Positions 46,883 through 57,414 of a stretch of DNA of 64,000 nucleotides are shown one piece after another. A program made the translations under genes and the position numbers. The stretch's first letter is position 1, and each line of letters starts with the position of its first letter. Source of the stretch: Paulownia fortunei (taxonomy: Eukaryota > Streptophyta > Magnoliopsida > Lamiales > Paulowniaceae); contig CM033120.1 of assembly GCA_019321725.1 (NCBI GenBank), forward strand, positions 8,623,694-8,687,693. Reading direction: 5' to 3'. The notes beneath the pieces are model-generated. The model had not been told where the DNA came from. It made no database searches and was given only the letters and a program-made list of their open reading frames with translations.

Positions 46883-47620
46883 ATGGCATTTATATCAAAC
46901 TCATCCCTTAGAGGTTCTTGGCGTAGCATTGTCCCTAGATCATGTTACCTTACTAATTTGAAAGAAAGGTCTCAATCCCTATATGCTACTTTCCGAAGAT
47001 TTCATAATAGTGTGGAGGTAGCACGAATATGTAGAGCTAAGAATTAACTTTGAGCGTAGTTGTGAGAGCCAAAGATCAAATTGTGAAATTAGAACAAGAA
47101 TTAGCAGAACCGAGAGATAATGTGGAAACCCAACAACTTCACATTGATACATTGCAAGAAGATAGGATTCCTATGTATGAGGCAAATTTGGAAAGGTTGA
47201 TTAAAGAAAATGCTGAGTTACGTAAGGAAATTCAACAACAAAGAAAGCAAATTCAATATCAAGGGGGAGATGTGACCACTCTTCAGGATTAATTGAGGAA
47301 TTACAATTTCAATTCCATCACACACAAAATGCATGAGTTCATGATTATCAGAGTAACATAGAAGAAAGAGAGGCCAATATCTATTAATTTGCTATTATAC
47401 GAACTCATCTTCTGGATCTTACAAGAGTTATCCCAGGGATAGGTGGCATAAGTTGGACGTAAAAGAAGACCTTAGTGAAGAGCTTGGCATATATATTGGG
47501 GATGAAAATAACATCGAAAGAGGGGTGGTTATAGGAGATATTAAGGAACAAAGCAATGTATCGACTACATTAGATAATGTAATTTCTAGTACTAATGGAC
47601 CTTGTAACACGTGTAACTAG
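46883..47620 (+). pseudogene. Coiled-coil protein remnant, family not recognised
   Basis: A frame with ATG at 46883 reads MAFISNSSLRGSWRSIVPRS, then CYLTNLKERSQSLYATFRRF and HNSVEVARICRAKN. After a one-step frame change at about 47047 it continues as KDQIVKLEQELAEPRDNVET and LERLIKENAELRKEIQQQRK, a strong heptad coiled coil, to a stop at 47290. In further frames, DLTRVIPGIGGISW, EDLSEELGIYIGDENN and TLDNVISSTNGPCNTCN carry it to about 47620. An original length of about 245 residues is implied. It follows the pararetrovirus-like segment on the same strand. Caulimovirids have coiled-coil virion-associated proteins, but I cannot match this sequence to one. Confidence 0.5.
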
Positions 47621-47859
47621 GTATTAACCATGTGTCTTAAGATTAGCTAATGAAGGAATAGACATAAAAGGGGTGGTCATCTAGTGTAAGAAGTTATGTT
47701 CGGAAATACTACTTTTGTATTAATCATGTTATCTTTTGTTAAAGAGAATTAATTTCTACTTGGGTGTAACAGTGCATTCATCATGATCTGGTTTGTGCTT
47801 CAATATAACATATGAAAGTTATTATGCATTATGGAAGCTAATTAAATTATTTCTTTGGT

Positions 47860-49281
47860 ACTACATATGAAATTTACATATACCTTAAGATTGAAATATT
47901 TATGTATTGAAAAAGAGTTGAACTTGAGGAGAAGGTTGATATTATTAATAAATGAATATCACTGTACAATTTATAAGGTAATTTCACATCACAATCTATT
48001 AGAAATCAATGACTCTACAAGTTGGAATAGAACAAAATTGTGAAGGTATGTTTATTCATATTTAGGCCAGACTTATTTTAAATAAGGACAATGAATGGTT
48101 AAAATCAAGAACACAAGCATAAGATTCACATAAATAAATATTTTGGTAAAGATGGAATAAAAATGTAAGGATGACTTAATTTAATTTCTATTTTCAAATG
48201 GAAATAGAAAAACATCACTATGGATTATGTATTTGAGTTACTCAAGATTTATTGGGAAGATGTTAAATTTGGGTTATTATTGATAGATTAAGTAAATCTG
48301 CTCATTTTCTTCCAATTTATTCCTTTTATTCGATGGATCGTTATGCACAGATATATGCACAAAAAGTGGTTAGACTTTATGGTGTGTCTATATATTATAT
48401 TTTTTATAGAGATTCAAGATTTTTGTTTATCTTTTTGGAAGAGTTTACCTAAGGCATTAGGAACATATTTATCTTTTAGTACTACGTATCATCCCTAAGT
48501 TCATGGAAAATTAGAACAAACAATACAAACTTTAGAGGATTTGCTTAGATGTTTTGTACTAGATTTTCAAGGTCAATGGAGCCAATTTTTGCCTTTGGTG
48601 GAATTTTTCTGTAATAATAGCTATCATGCTACTGTTAAAATGGCTCCATATGAGGCATTATAAGGTAGGAAATCTAGGTCTCCAATTTATTGGGATAAGA
48701 TTGGTGAAAAGAAGCTTTCAGGCCTAGATCTGGTTCAAGAAATAACAGAAGTTGTGACACAAATTCAGTAATATTTTTAAACTGTCCAAAGTCAACAAAA
48801 GAGTTATATAGAACAAAGAAAAAGAATGTTGGAATTTGAAGAAGGGGATCAAGTATTTCTGAAAGTAGCTCTAATGAAAAGGATTATTATGCGATTTCGG
48901 AAGAAATGAAAATTGAATCCTAGGTATATTCGTTCATTTATTATTATTGAAAGAATTGGGGATATTGCCTACAAACTTGACCTACCCTCATCAATATCTC
49001 AAGTGCACAATCTGTTTCATATATCCATGTTAAAGAAAGCTCTCACATTTTAGAGAGTGAACCAATAGAACTAAAATCAAATTTGACTATGAAGAAAGAC
49101 CTATGGACATTCTTATACGAGAGGTAAAACAGCTCAGAAATTAGAATCCTACTGGTTAAGGTAATATCTAAATCAATCAACATAAGAAGGCACTTGGGAA
49201 AGCAAAGATGAAATGAGGACTAAGTATTTAAAAATTCTTTTGGTATGCAAATTTTGAGGATGAAATTTTTATGAGGGGAGA
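47860..49281 (+). pseudogene. Ty3/gypsy chromovirus integrase remnant
   Basis: The plus-strand text from about 48240 reads LSKSAHFLPIYSFYSMDRYA, VVRLYGVSIYYI, later NNSYHATVKMAPYEALxGRK and RSPIYWDKIGEKKLSGLDLV (48610-48740), YIEQRKRMLEFEEGDQVFLK (about 48810-48865), then IGDIAYKLDLPSSISQVHNL and FHISMLKKA (48955-49040). The end has the chromodomain-like EGTWESKDEMRTKYLKILL (about 49190). Then comes gaggatgaaatttttatgaggggaga, a polypurine tract ending at 49281. Integrase inserts the cDNA; this one has many stops. 47860-48200 is unreadable. Its own LTR is not certain, because 49282 begins LTR K1, which seems to belong to the minus-strand element. Confidence 0.82.
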
Positions 49282-50022
49282 TGATACGAATCACGCTAAG
49301 AACTGTGAGAAAACTCGTGACTCAAGAATGGCCTCCAAGATCATCGTGAATGAATTTGTATAGAACCGTGACCTATTGCTTATATTGAAGTAGGAACCTT
49401 GGTATAATAAAGACACCACAATCAATTATGAGGGGATTGATTGATAAGTCAAAGGTGAACGCCACAGAAATCTCTAATAAGTTCAGAAGTTTTACAAGAA
49501 CCAAAGAGAATTTTCTCTCACAAAATTATGACTGAAATCTGAGTTGTTTATTTCAATAAGTGAATGGCCTATAAGTACAAGAAGGGGGAGAACGAAAATT
49601 AGGCCCCAAGAAAGCCTTGAATTCATCCCCTACTAGGAAAATGAAACTACCAAAGTATCCTAACTAACCTCCTTGAATCTTGAAGTCAATCCTATCTGGA
49701 AAAGTTAACTAATAAATATACTAAATTTAAATTTATCTAATAAGGAAATATCTAAATGTCATGCAAGACATACAACTCAACTAATAGACCTTAAATCTCT
49801 CCTAAATGGCTGCCCTCTATGAGAAACCCTTCCAAAAATTATTCCAATGCTTGAATTATAGACATCCAACTTTGTGGGACATCTCCTTTATGCCTACACG
49901 AATTCACCTTTGTCTAAATGCTTTGAATTAACCCATTAAGAGTTTTTTTTAACCTTTTAGGTCGAGCCCTTGTACCGGTCCCATTGGAACTTGAATAGGA
50001 TCTGCATTCCATTTGTTGGTCA
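49282..50022 (-). repeat. LTR K1 (3' LTR of the minus-strand chromovirus)
   Basis: A direct repeat of 53740-54478. Termini are TGATACGAATC at the left and GTTGGTCA at the right. In minus orientation it is preceded at both copies by a purine-rich tract (AGGAAGGAAATGATGAGAG here). A plus-strand TATAAATA in the partner copy (54028-54035) argues the other way, so orientation rests mainly on the primer site at 53725. Confidence 0.75.
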
Positions 50023-53000
50023 TGCTCTCATCATTTCCTTCCTATTGAAGAGGATTTGTCCTCAAATTATCACCGTCGAGATAGTGCATTTGCAACAATG
50101 TTTTCTTTACCTTGATTGAATCGGATAACATATGGAAATGTCTCAATGAATTCTACCCAACGTACATGTCTCCTGTTCAACTTATGCTAACCCTTCAGAT
50201 GTTTCAAGGACTCGTGATCAGTGTGAATCACAAACTCTTTAGGCCAAAGGTAGTGTTGCCATGTCTTCAATGCTCGTACCAATGCATATAGTTATTTATC
50301 ACAAGTAGGGTAGTTTAAGGCTGCCCCACTTAATTTCTCACTAAAATATGCAATTGGTCTTTTCTTCTTGCATAAGAACTGCACCTATACCTATACCTAA
50401 AGTATCATATTCAATTTCAAATGTTTTAGTAAAATTATGCAAAGCAAGTAAAGGAGCATGTTGGAACGCCTTTTCTTGCTCATCACCTCATTTGAATCCA
50501 ATGTTCTTCTTGATGACTTCGGTAAGCAGTGAGGCGACACTACTAAAGTCCTTTACGAACCTCCTATAAAAACTAGCGGGTCCATGAAAACTACGAACAT
50601 TACCTATACTTGTGGGACTCGGCCACTCCTGAATTGTGCGGATCTTCTCTTCATCAACCTGTATCCCTTGTGCACTCACAACAAAATCAAGAAACATAAG
50701 CCTAGCAGTGCAAAAGGTCTATTTTCTCAAGTTAGCAAATAACTTCTCTTTTCTAAGTACATTCAAAACTGAATTTAAATGCACAACATAATCATCCAAG
50801 TTTTTGCCTCTAAATGAGTATATCATCAAAATAAACAATAACAAATCTACCTATGAATGTACCAAAACATGGCTCATTAATTGCATGAAAGTACTGGGTG
50901 CATTAGTTAATCCAAATGGCATAACTAACCACTCGTATAATCCATATTTAGTTTTAAAAGCAATTTTCCATTCATCGCCCTCTTTCATTCTTATTTGATG
51001 ATACCCACTCTTCAAATCAATCTTAGAAAATACACAAGAACCATGCAACTTATCTAACATATCATCTAAGTGAGGCAGAGGGTGACGATACTTTACCGTT
51101 ATATTATTGATCACTTGGCAATCAACACACATCCTCCATATCCCATCCTTCTTAGAAACCAAAAGTACCGAAACGGGGCACAGACTCATATTTTCTCTCA
51201 CATACCCTTTCTCCATCAATTCACTAACCTGTCTTTATATCTCCTTGGGATTGCTTCGATAGGCTGGTCGGTTTAGAATAGTAGCACCAAGTCCAAAATC
51301 AATTTGATGTTCAATCCCTCGAATAAGTGATAAACCAGGTGGAATGTCCTCAGGAAAGACTTCCTCAAATTCCTACAAAACAGAAACAACAAAACTAGGC
51401 AAAGATGTGTCAAGTTGGTTAGTGTTTAAAAATGCTTCTTTGTACACAAATACAATAATTGGCTGATTTGATAGCATCGCTCTTTTCACATCACTCGCCA
51501 TGGCATATAAACTTTCTTTTCTCTCTATTTTTCTCTCGATGGCCGAATCTACTTTTTTGTTTCTTTTTTTTTGGCCTTTATGTCTTTTTCTCTTATTTTC
51601 ACTCATTTTCTTATTTTTACTCTCTTTCTTCTGATCACTCAGCTTTTGTAACCTCAATGGATTCTCATGAACCTATTTTTGTGTCAAAAGAACTAGGATG
51701 ATTGTACTTTGATTAAACACAAACAAATATTTGTTGGTGAAGCCATCATGCTTAACATGCCGATCAAATTGCCAAGATTGGCCTAGTAACAAGTATCCAA
51801 CTTGCATTGGAACCATATCGCACAAAACTTCATCGTCTTACTTTCCAATGCAGAAGAAAACTAACACCTGCTTATTCACCCTTACTTCACCACTATCATT
51901 AAGCCATTGCAACTTGTAAGGTCAGGGGTGCTTAGTTGTTGACAGACCTCCACCATGGTAGTGCTAGCAACATTAGTACAACTACCTCCATTAATAATCA
52001 CACTACATACCTTGTTTTGTATGTGGCATCTAGTATAAAAGATGTTTTCTCACTGCACCTTATCCTGTTCTTTGATCTGTACACTTAGAACGCTCTGCGC
52101 AACCAACAATTCTCCTTGGGTAGCATATTTCTCATCATCGGCTTTCTCCAACGGTGGCATGGAATCGGTGTTATCTTCATTACCACCATCATCTCATAAC
52201 TCCATAACTCTTTTGTTCGGACATTGGCTTATTATGTGGCCCCTGCCTTAGCAATTAAAACACTTAATATCATGATTCTAATTTACATAAGAGTTGGATT
52301 TATCTTAATTTCCATGGCTGGTCGTTTCTAGTTTTTGCTCAGTTTTGGACTTGGTCGTGGTTGGCTTCTCTTTTTTTTCACAAAATTTATCTCCATGATG
52401 AACTCGAGCTAGGGTTTTGCCATGTATTGTTGCCCATCCTCTAGAGTTGGTTCTCAATCTTGATAGCCTTGTGCACCATATCTTCCAACTCCACATAATG
52501 TTGCAATTCCACCAAATTAACAATCTCTCGGTTCAAACTAACCAAGAATCTAGCGATAATAGCCTTTCTATTCTCCTCCACATTCGCTCGAATCATGGTA
52601 AGACTTTGCAATTTTTGGTACAACTCTCTGTAGTAATAGCTTAGAACTAACTGTCTCATCATCACTATTTTTATCTCCTCCCACGTAGATATTGGACGCT
52701 CTTTATTTCTACTCATATTTAACATTAGTTGATCCCACCAAAAAATTGTGATAATCAAATACTAATTCTACTTTGTTTTCCCACTCAAGGTAAGCTTTGT
52801 GATCGTTCTTGCTTTGAAATGATGGAATATTTATCTTAATACTACCTAAGTTATTGTCTTTCTGATTCCTAGTTTCTCTAAACCGGCCATCATATCTTCT
52901 ACTACCAATAATAGAATCTCGATCATCTTCTTCATTAAAATCATCCCCATAATATTCTTCTTCTTCATCTTTCACCTCCCTAGGTTGGACTCTCTCCCTT

Positions 53001-53191
53001 CTACGCACATTAGGATTGTTTTGTGGCTTCTCTCTTCGTACACTCTCTATATGATCTATCCGTTCATGAATTTGCTCTATCTCATTTCACAATATTCTCT
53101 TCATCTCACCCATTAAGGCTTCCATGAGAAACTTTGGGTCAATCTCCACTGATGCACTCCTGGATATATATGTGTCCTTGTCATTTGACAT
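50023..53191 (-). pseudogene. Chromovirus gag-protease-RT-RNase H without integrase
   Basis: Minus strand from the Met at 53191 (MSNDKDTYISRS). Gag: RRRERVQPREV, IKINIPSFQSKNDHKAYLEW and WWDQLMLNMSRNKERPISTW, with the zinc knuckle CFNCxGRGHIISQCPN near 52215-52262. Protease: VCSVIINGGSCTNVASTTMV (about 52000), where the usual IDGGS has become INGGS. Linker: ENKRKRHKGQKKRNKKVDSA and YAMASDVKRAMLSNQPIIV (51459-51600). [42 protein letters not shown] (51219-50851), YFDD near 50825 and VRSFHGPASFYRRFVKDFSS. RNase H ends [21 protein letters not shown] (about 50080-50170). The next codons are already the pol tail (DNLRTNPLQ), so integrase is deleted. This is the Reina/CRM style of gypsy pol. Scattered stops make it inactive. 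Confidence 0.92.
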
Positions 53192-53724
53192 TTTTCCTAC
53201 AAAATAATGTTAGAGAAAAAAAAGGACATCGTATACTCCCTTACATGTTTCACTCAAGGAATGATTTTCACTCAATTTTAACCCTCTTTCGTACTCACCA
53301 CTCTGGCCTTTTTCCCCTTGTAATAATCCTCTATAGGTTCTTATCAAACTAACCAAATAAATATCACAATTTCCAGCAATAATTCACCGACGAACTCACC
53401 AAAAGAAATTTAGATTTAAAGGCTAAGGAAAGAGGTTGTGTCACAGAATTGAAGGGTTTATTTGGAGCAAGAATTGAATATAGAATTTTGAATTGAATCA
53501 ATATGTAATCAAGAATGCAAGAATTAAATCAAGAATTTTGAATCTTGAATCAAGAATTCAATGAAGATATAATCAAGAATGCAAGAATTAAATCAAGAAT
53601 TTCAGATCTTGCAGCCAAATACAAATTTTATTTTTCTTTTTCTATTTTTTTTGCCGAATTTATATTTTAGGTATTGAAATTGTCAAGAAAAGTAATAATA
53701 TGTAAACCTGAGATTAGAACTCAA
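53192..53724 (-). other. Chromovirus leader between primer site and gag
   Basis: Noncoding. It contains a local repetition of aatcaagaattttgaat and aatcaagaatgcaagaatta words at 53490-53610 (about 3-4 imperfect units). No other feature is seen. Confidence 0.6.
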
Positions 53725-53737
53725 GCTCTAATTACCA
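53725..53737 (-). promoter_or_regulatory. Decayed primer binding site of the chromovirus
   Basis: The plus strand reads gctctaattacca. The minus strand TGGTAATTAGAGC differs from TGGTATCAGAGC by one substitution and one inserted base. It directly follows the LTR end (minus) and is followed by cttgagttctaatctcagg, as in related plant elements. Confidence 0.75.
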
Positions 53738-53739
53738 AC

Positions 53740-54478
53740 TTATATGAATCATGCCAAGAACTGTGAGAAAACTCGTGACTCAAGAAAGGCCTCCAAGATT
53801 GTCTTGAATGAATTTGTATGGAACTGTGACCCATTGCTTATATTGAAGCAGGAACCTTGGTATAATAAATACACCACAATCAATTATTAGGGGATTGATT
53901 GATAAGTCGAAGGTGAACGCCATAAAAATCTCTAATAAGTTCAGAAGTTCTAAAAGAACCAAAGAGAATTTTCTCTCATAAAATTATGACTGAAATCTGA
54001 GTTATTTATTTCAGTAAGTGAATGGGCTATAAATACAAGAAGGGGGAGAATGAAAATTAGGCCCCAAGAAAGCCTTGAATTCATCCCCTACTAGGAAAAG
54101 GAAACTACCAAAATATCCTAAATAACCTCCTTGAATCTTGAAGTCAACCCTATCTAGAAAAAATAACTAATAAATATTATAAATTCAAATTTATCCAATA
54201 AGGAAAATATCTAAATGTCATGCAAGACATACAACTCAACTAATAGACCTTAAATCTCGCTTAAGTGGCTGCCCTCTATGAGAAACCTTTCCAAAAAATT
54301 ATTTCAATGCTTGAATCATGGACATCCAACTTTGTGGGATATGTGAGACATCTCCTTTAGGCCTGCATGAATTCATCTCCGTCCAAATTCTTTGAATTAG
54401 CCCATTACGAGTTTCTTTGAATCTTTTAGGTCGAGCCCTTCTAAACTTTAATAGGATCTGCATTCCATTTATTGGTCG
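53740..54478 (-). repeat. LTR K2 (5' LTR of the chromovirus, or central LTR of a tandem)
   Basis: It matches K1 over about 740 bp with few differences (aagaactgtgagaaaactcg at 53757; gtaagtgaatgggctataaa at 54013). The homology with the K1 side continues past the LTR for about 50 bp (54479-54530) into the pol tail and purine tract. Confidence 0.78.
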
Positions 54479-54599
54479 TGCTCTCATAATTCCTTTCTTC
54501 TCGAAGAGGATTTGTCCTCAAATCATCACCTACAACAAGTGAGGCACAAGTTATGCCTATAATAGCAGGGGTTGTCCCATGCTAAAAATCTTACAATTA
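54479..54599 (-). pseudogene. Pol 3' tail remnant to the right of LTR K2
   Basis: 54479-54530 repeats 50023-50075: minus-strand DDLRTNPLREE and a purine run. It should lie only inside an element, so its presence outside the 5' LTR hints at a former second copy in tandem. 54531-54599 has no assignment. Confidence 0.5.
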
Positions 54600-55266
54600 A
54601 CTTACCCATATTTTTTAACTACTTTTTCCCTTTGTTAATGGCTGAATTAGTTGTTATGGTCTTCTACAAAGCTGTAGCACCATGTGTTAGCTTTCTTTTT
54701 TAGCTTGATTCACTTTATTTCAATCATGTGAAGGTTCCTTCCAATATAAACACTTGGATGAAATATCTGCTTCTATCAAGGCCGAGTTGGGCTGAGCTTC
54801 CAGTAGTAAGGTTGTAGCCCTTTGTCTTAGCTTTCCAATGGATCAAATTCAAGGGAAAAGGGCTTTTGAGCATGAACTTATGCCCAAAATACAAAAATTG
54901 CTCAAGTTTGGAAACATATTGATTTTGAATTTAATGCAAGCCCAACAATCACTTGCAAAGTCAAAGTGATTTCTTGCATATATTTTGATCTACACATTAT
55001 GGACTTATGCAAAAATGACCATTTTCTTCTAATTGTGATGCTTCTTTGATCCAAATGGAAGATTACCTCCTAATTTGCTCACAAAATGTGTTGTTTTATT
55101 TGATTTTATTTTGGTTCTTTTGGATCTCTTTTTGTCCATTGATCCCCAAATTCCTATAAAACGCAAAACTTTATTAAAAATATAATATTAATAAAAATAA
55201 TGCAAGGAAAGTGTAAAGGTATTGATATAAAAAGTATATAGAAATATAGAAATATACACTTATCAC
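54600..55266 (-). repeat. Gypsy-type LTR T4, partial
   Basis: Collinear with T1 positions about 8640-9226, including aatttaatgcaagcccaaca (54931; 8921 in T1) and the LTR start (minus TGATAAGTGTATATTTC at 55266). Only the first 0.65 kb of the LTR is present, with no TATA box. To the right is an Athila-type gag piece on the plus strand. Confidence 0.78.
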
Positions 55267-56180
55267 AAGGCTTGGGAGCATCCGAAAAGAAATATGTAGG
55301 ATTCGATAATATAATAGGGAATCTCTCTATGATTATTGGAAAAAATTTAAGAAATTGTGTGCCAGTTATCCTCATCATGGCAAGTTACCTTCTCAACCAG
55401 TGGTTAATCCCAAGGAAAATACGAGTGTCATGACTCTTAGGACTAGGAAGTAGTTGGAGTCACCTACTTTGTCGACAAAAGGAGTATCCAAGGAGGTTGA
55501 GAAGGGCGAGTCAAGCAATACCACTCATTCTTTAGATGATTCACACTCTCCTACTCATCCATCACTCGCAACTGAAGAGAATCCAAAGTCGGTAACTACT
55601 TCTAAATCTCTCTTTCTCATACTTATGTAACACCTCCACATTTTCCTAGTAGTTAGCAAAGTCTAAGAAAGAAGAGCAAGAAAAGAAAATATTGGAGATC
55701 TTCCAGAAAGTGGAGGTGAACGATTCATCTTCTTGATGCCATCAAGCAAATGCCCTGCTATGTCAAATTTTTCAAGGAGCTATGCATCAACAAATGGAAG
55801 TTGAGGGGAAATGAGAAAGTAAGTGAGGGGGAAAATCTTTCGGTGGTTCTTCAAAGGAAACTCTCTCCAAAGTGTAAGGATTTGTACCATTGATAAGACC
55901 AGAAGTAAAAAATACATGTTAGATGTGGGAACATCAATTATTGTTTAACCATATTCTATTTATGCTTCTCTAAATTTAGGTCCTTTAAGGAAAACTGGTG
56001 TTATCATACAATTGGCTAATAGATCTAACACTTATCCAATAGGAATAGTGAAAGATGTTCTTGTGCACGTGAATGAACTGATTTTCTCAATTTATTTTTA
56101 TATTCTTAAGATGGAGATAACACATCCCCCAATCATACACCCATTCTTTTGGGAAGACCATTCATGAATGGTTAAACCTC
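55267..56180 (+). pseudogene. Athila/Tat-like gag-protease fragment
   Basis: Plus strand: RNRESLYDYWKKFKKLCASY-like text in broken frames (about 55310-55370) is gag; PSQPVVNPKENTSVMTLRTR (55390-55450) is the gag tail (family NAITLRSGK). Then come KEEQEKKILEIFQKVEVN (about 55665) and, in shifting frames, CKDLYH-like text, the protease stretch (NxxLDVGTSI-like near 55920), LGPLRKTGVIIQLANRSNTY and PIGIVKDVLVHVNELIF (55975-56090), ending TPILLGRPFMN (about 56140-56170). The same protein family lies at 2153-4100 on the other strand. Both ends are cut: LTR T4 on the left, the primer site of the next element on the right. Confidence 0.82.
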
Positions 56181-56181
56181 C

Positions 56182-56193
56182 GCTCTGATACCA
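56182..56193 (-). promoter_or_regulatory. Primer binding site beside LTR J
   Basis: The plus strand reads gctctgatacca, a perfect minus-strand TGGTATCAGAGC. It marks LTR J as a 5' LTR in minus orientation whose internal region has been lost almost entirely after the primer site. Confidence 0.9.
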
Positions 56194-56198
56194 CAAAC

Positions 56199-57414
56199 TG
56201 CAATACCCCATAACCTAACTGCATAGCATAAACAAGCCAATACAATCAAGTCAAGAAATGTTAGGGGACGTTTGGTTTTCTTTCCACGTGCTATTTCCAA
56301 TGAGTTTTAATTTTTGTATTGGTTTTTGGTTAAAAAATATAAATATGTTCGGATAAATGATTTGAGATTGAAATTATATAGGTCTAAAAAATGAAAATAT
56401 ATTTGGTTGAGTGTATTTTTGGTTTTTAAGTGGGGCCCACTTTGAATATTTAATTTAGATATGATATTTTATTATGATGATATATTAGTGGTGGGTCCTA
56501 CTAAAATGATGATGTTCAGAGATAATAATATATTAATTAGATGTAGTGGATGGTGGTGGGGTCTATTTTGAATGTTTAATTTAGATATAATAATTTAATG
56601 GGATGATATGTACTATAGAAATGATATTCTTTTGAAAATATAGTTATTATTAGAAAAATTGTTCAGTGGTAGGGTCCACTAAATATTTAGTTTGAAAATG
56701 ATAATATGTTTTATGATGATTTGTAGGTAGTTTGAGTCTCATTGTAATGATATTGTTTGAAAATAATAATATATAATGTAGATATAAATAATAGTGGTGG
56801 GACCCAATGGTATAATATAGGATTGAAAATTGAGAATATAGGATTGAAATTTGTTGAGAAGTGTTTTTAGTGGGAAAATGAGAAAAGTAAAATGGAGCAT
56901 TTCTAGTGAGATAGGGTAAAATAAACCTGATTTCAGTATTTTGAATAGTAAAAATTGGAAATATTCTTTTGAAAAAAAAAACAAACGTGTCCTTAACCTT
57001 TCATCATAAAAAGAGCATTATGGTTTAACTACAAAGTTTCTTTTTTTTTTTGTTATCAAAAAAGAAACTTGAAATTCATATGTTCTTTTATTTTGTCATA
57101 TGCACTATTTACATAAGTCAAAACTTAGTACATAGTGCTACTGCCACGTCCATAATTTAACATACATTTATTTTCAAAACCACAACAGAGTTGCTTATTA
57201 AAAATAGAAAACACGGTTTTAAATATGATATGGGTTGCAAAAAAATTGCTCGAACCATGACATATGAATAAATCTTTATCTGGTTGCTCTAAAAACTCAC
57301 TCAACCTCTAAACCTGTCTATTTTCATTTGCATCACAAGAATCTAATGAGCTAAAGGCTCAATAAGATGAAACGGATGCAAGAAATTGTACATGCCAATT
57401 TCATCAATCATTGA
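56199..57414 (-). repeat. LTR J (F family), truncated, carrying a MITE
   Basis: It starts at the left with TGCAATACCCC, the reverse complement of the F terminus GGGGTGTTACA. Blocks such as ataacctaactgca, aaagagcattatggttta and caatctaatgagctaaaggc mirror F at 17730, 17660 and 17335. It stops at about 57410, where LTR G begins in the opposite direction. A MITE occupies 56264-56992. Confidence 0.82.
56264..56992. mobile_element. PIF/Harbinger-like MITE, 729 bp, TSD TTA
   Basis: It has terminal inverted repeats GGGGACGTTTGGTTTT and (reverse) GGACACGTTTGTTTTT, with TTA on both sides (56261-56263 and 56993-56995). Outside it the LTR J sequence joins up with LTR F. There is no transposase. The interior has repeated motifs (gtggtgggtcc/gtggtgggacc, gataataatat) and no credible frame. 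A 3-bp TTA target fits PIF/Harbinger; hAT is less likely because that needs 8 bp. Confidence 0.78.

Noticed and set aside
52042..52644. Plus-strand frames of 69-75 codons
   Set aside because: They are shadows of the minus-strand chromovirus gag and protease.
54028..54035. TATAAATA on the plus strand of K2 as proof of a plus-oriented LTR
   Set aside because: The minus-strand primer site at 53725 and the minus-strand gag-RT favour the other orientation; kept only as a conflict in the findings.
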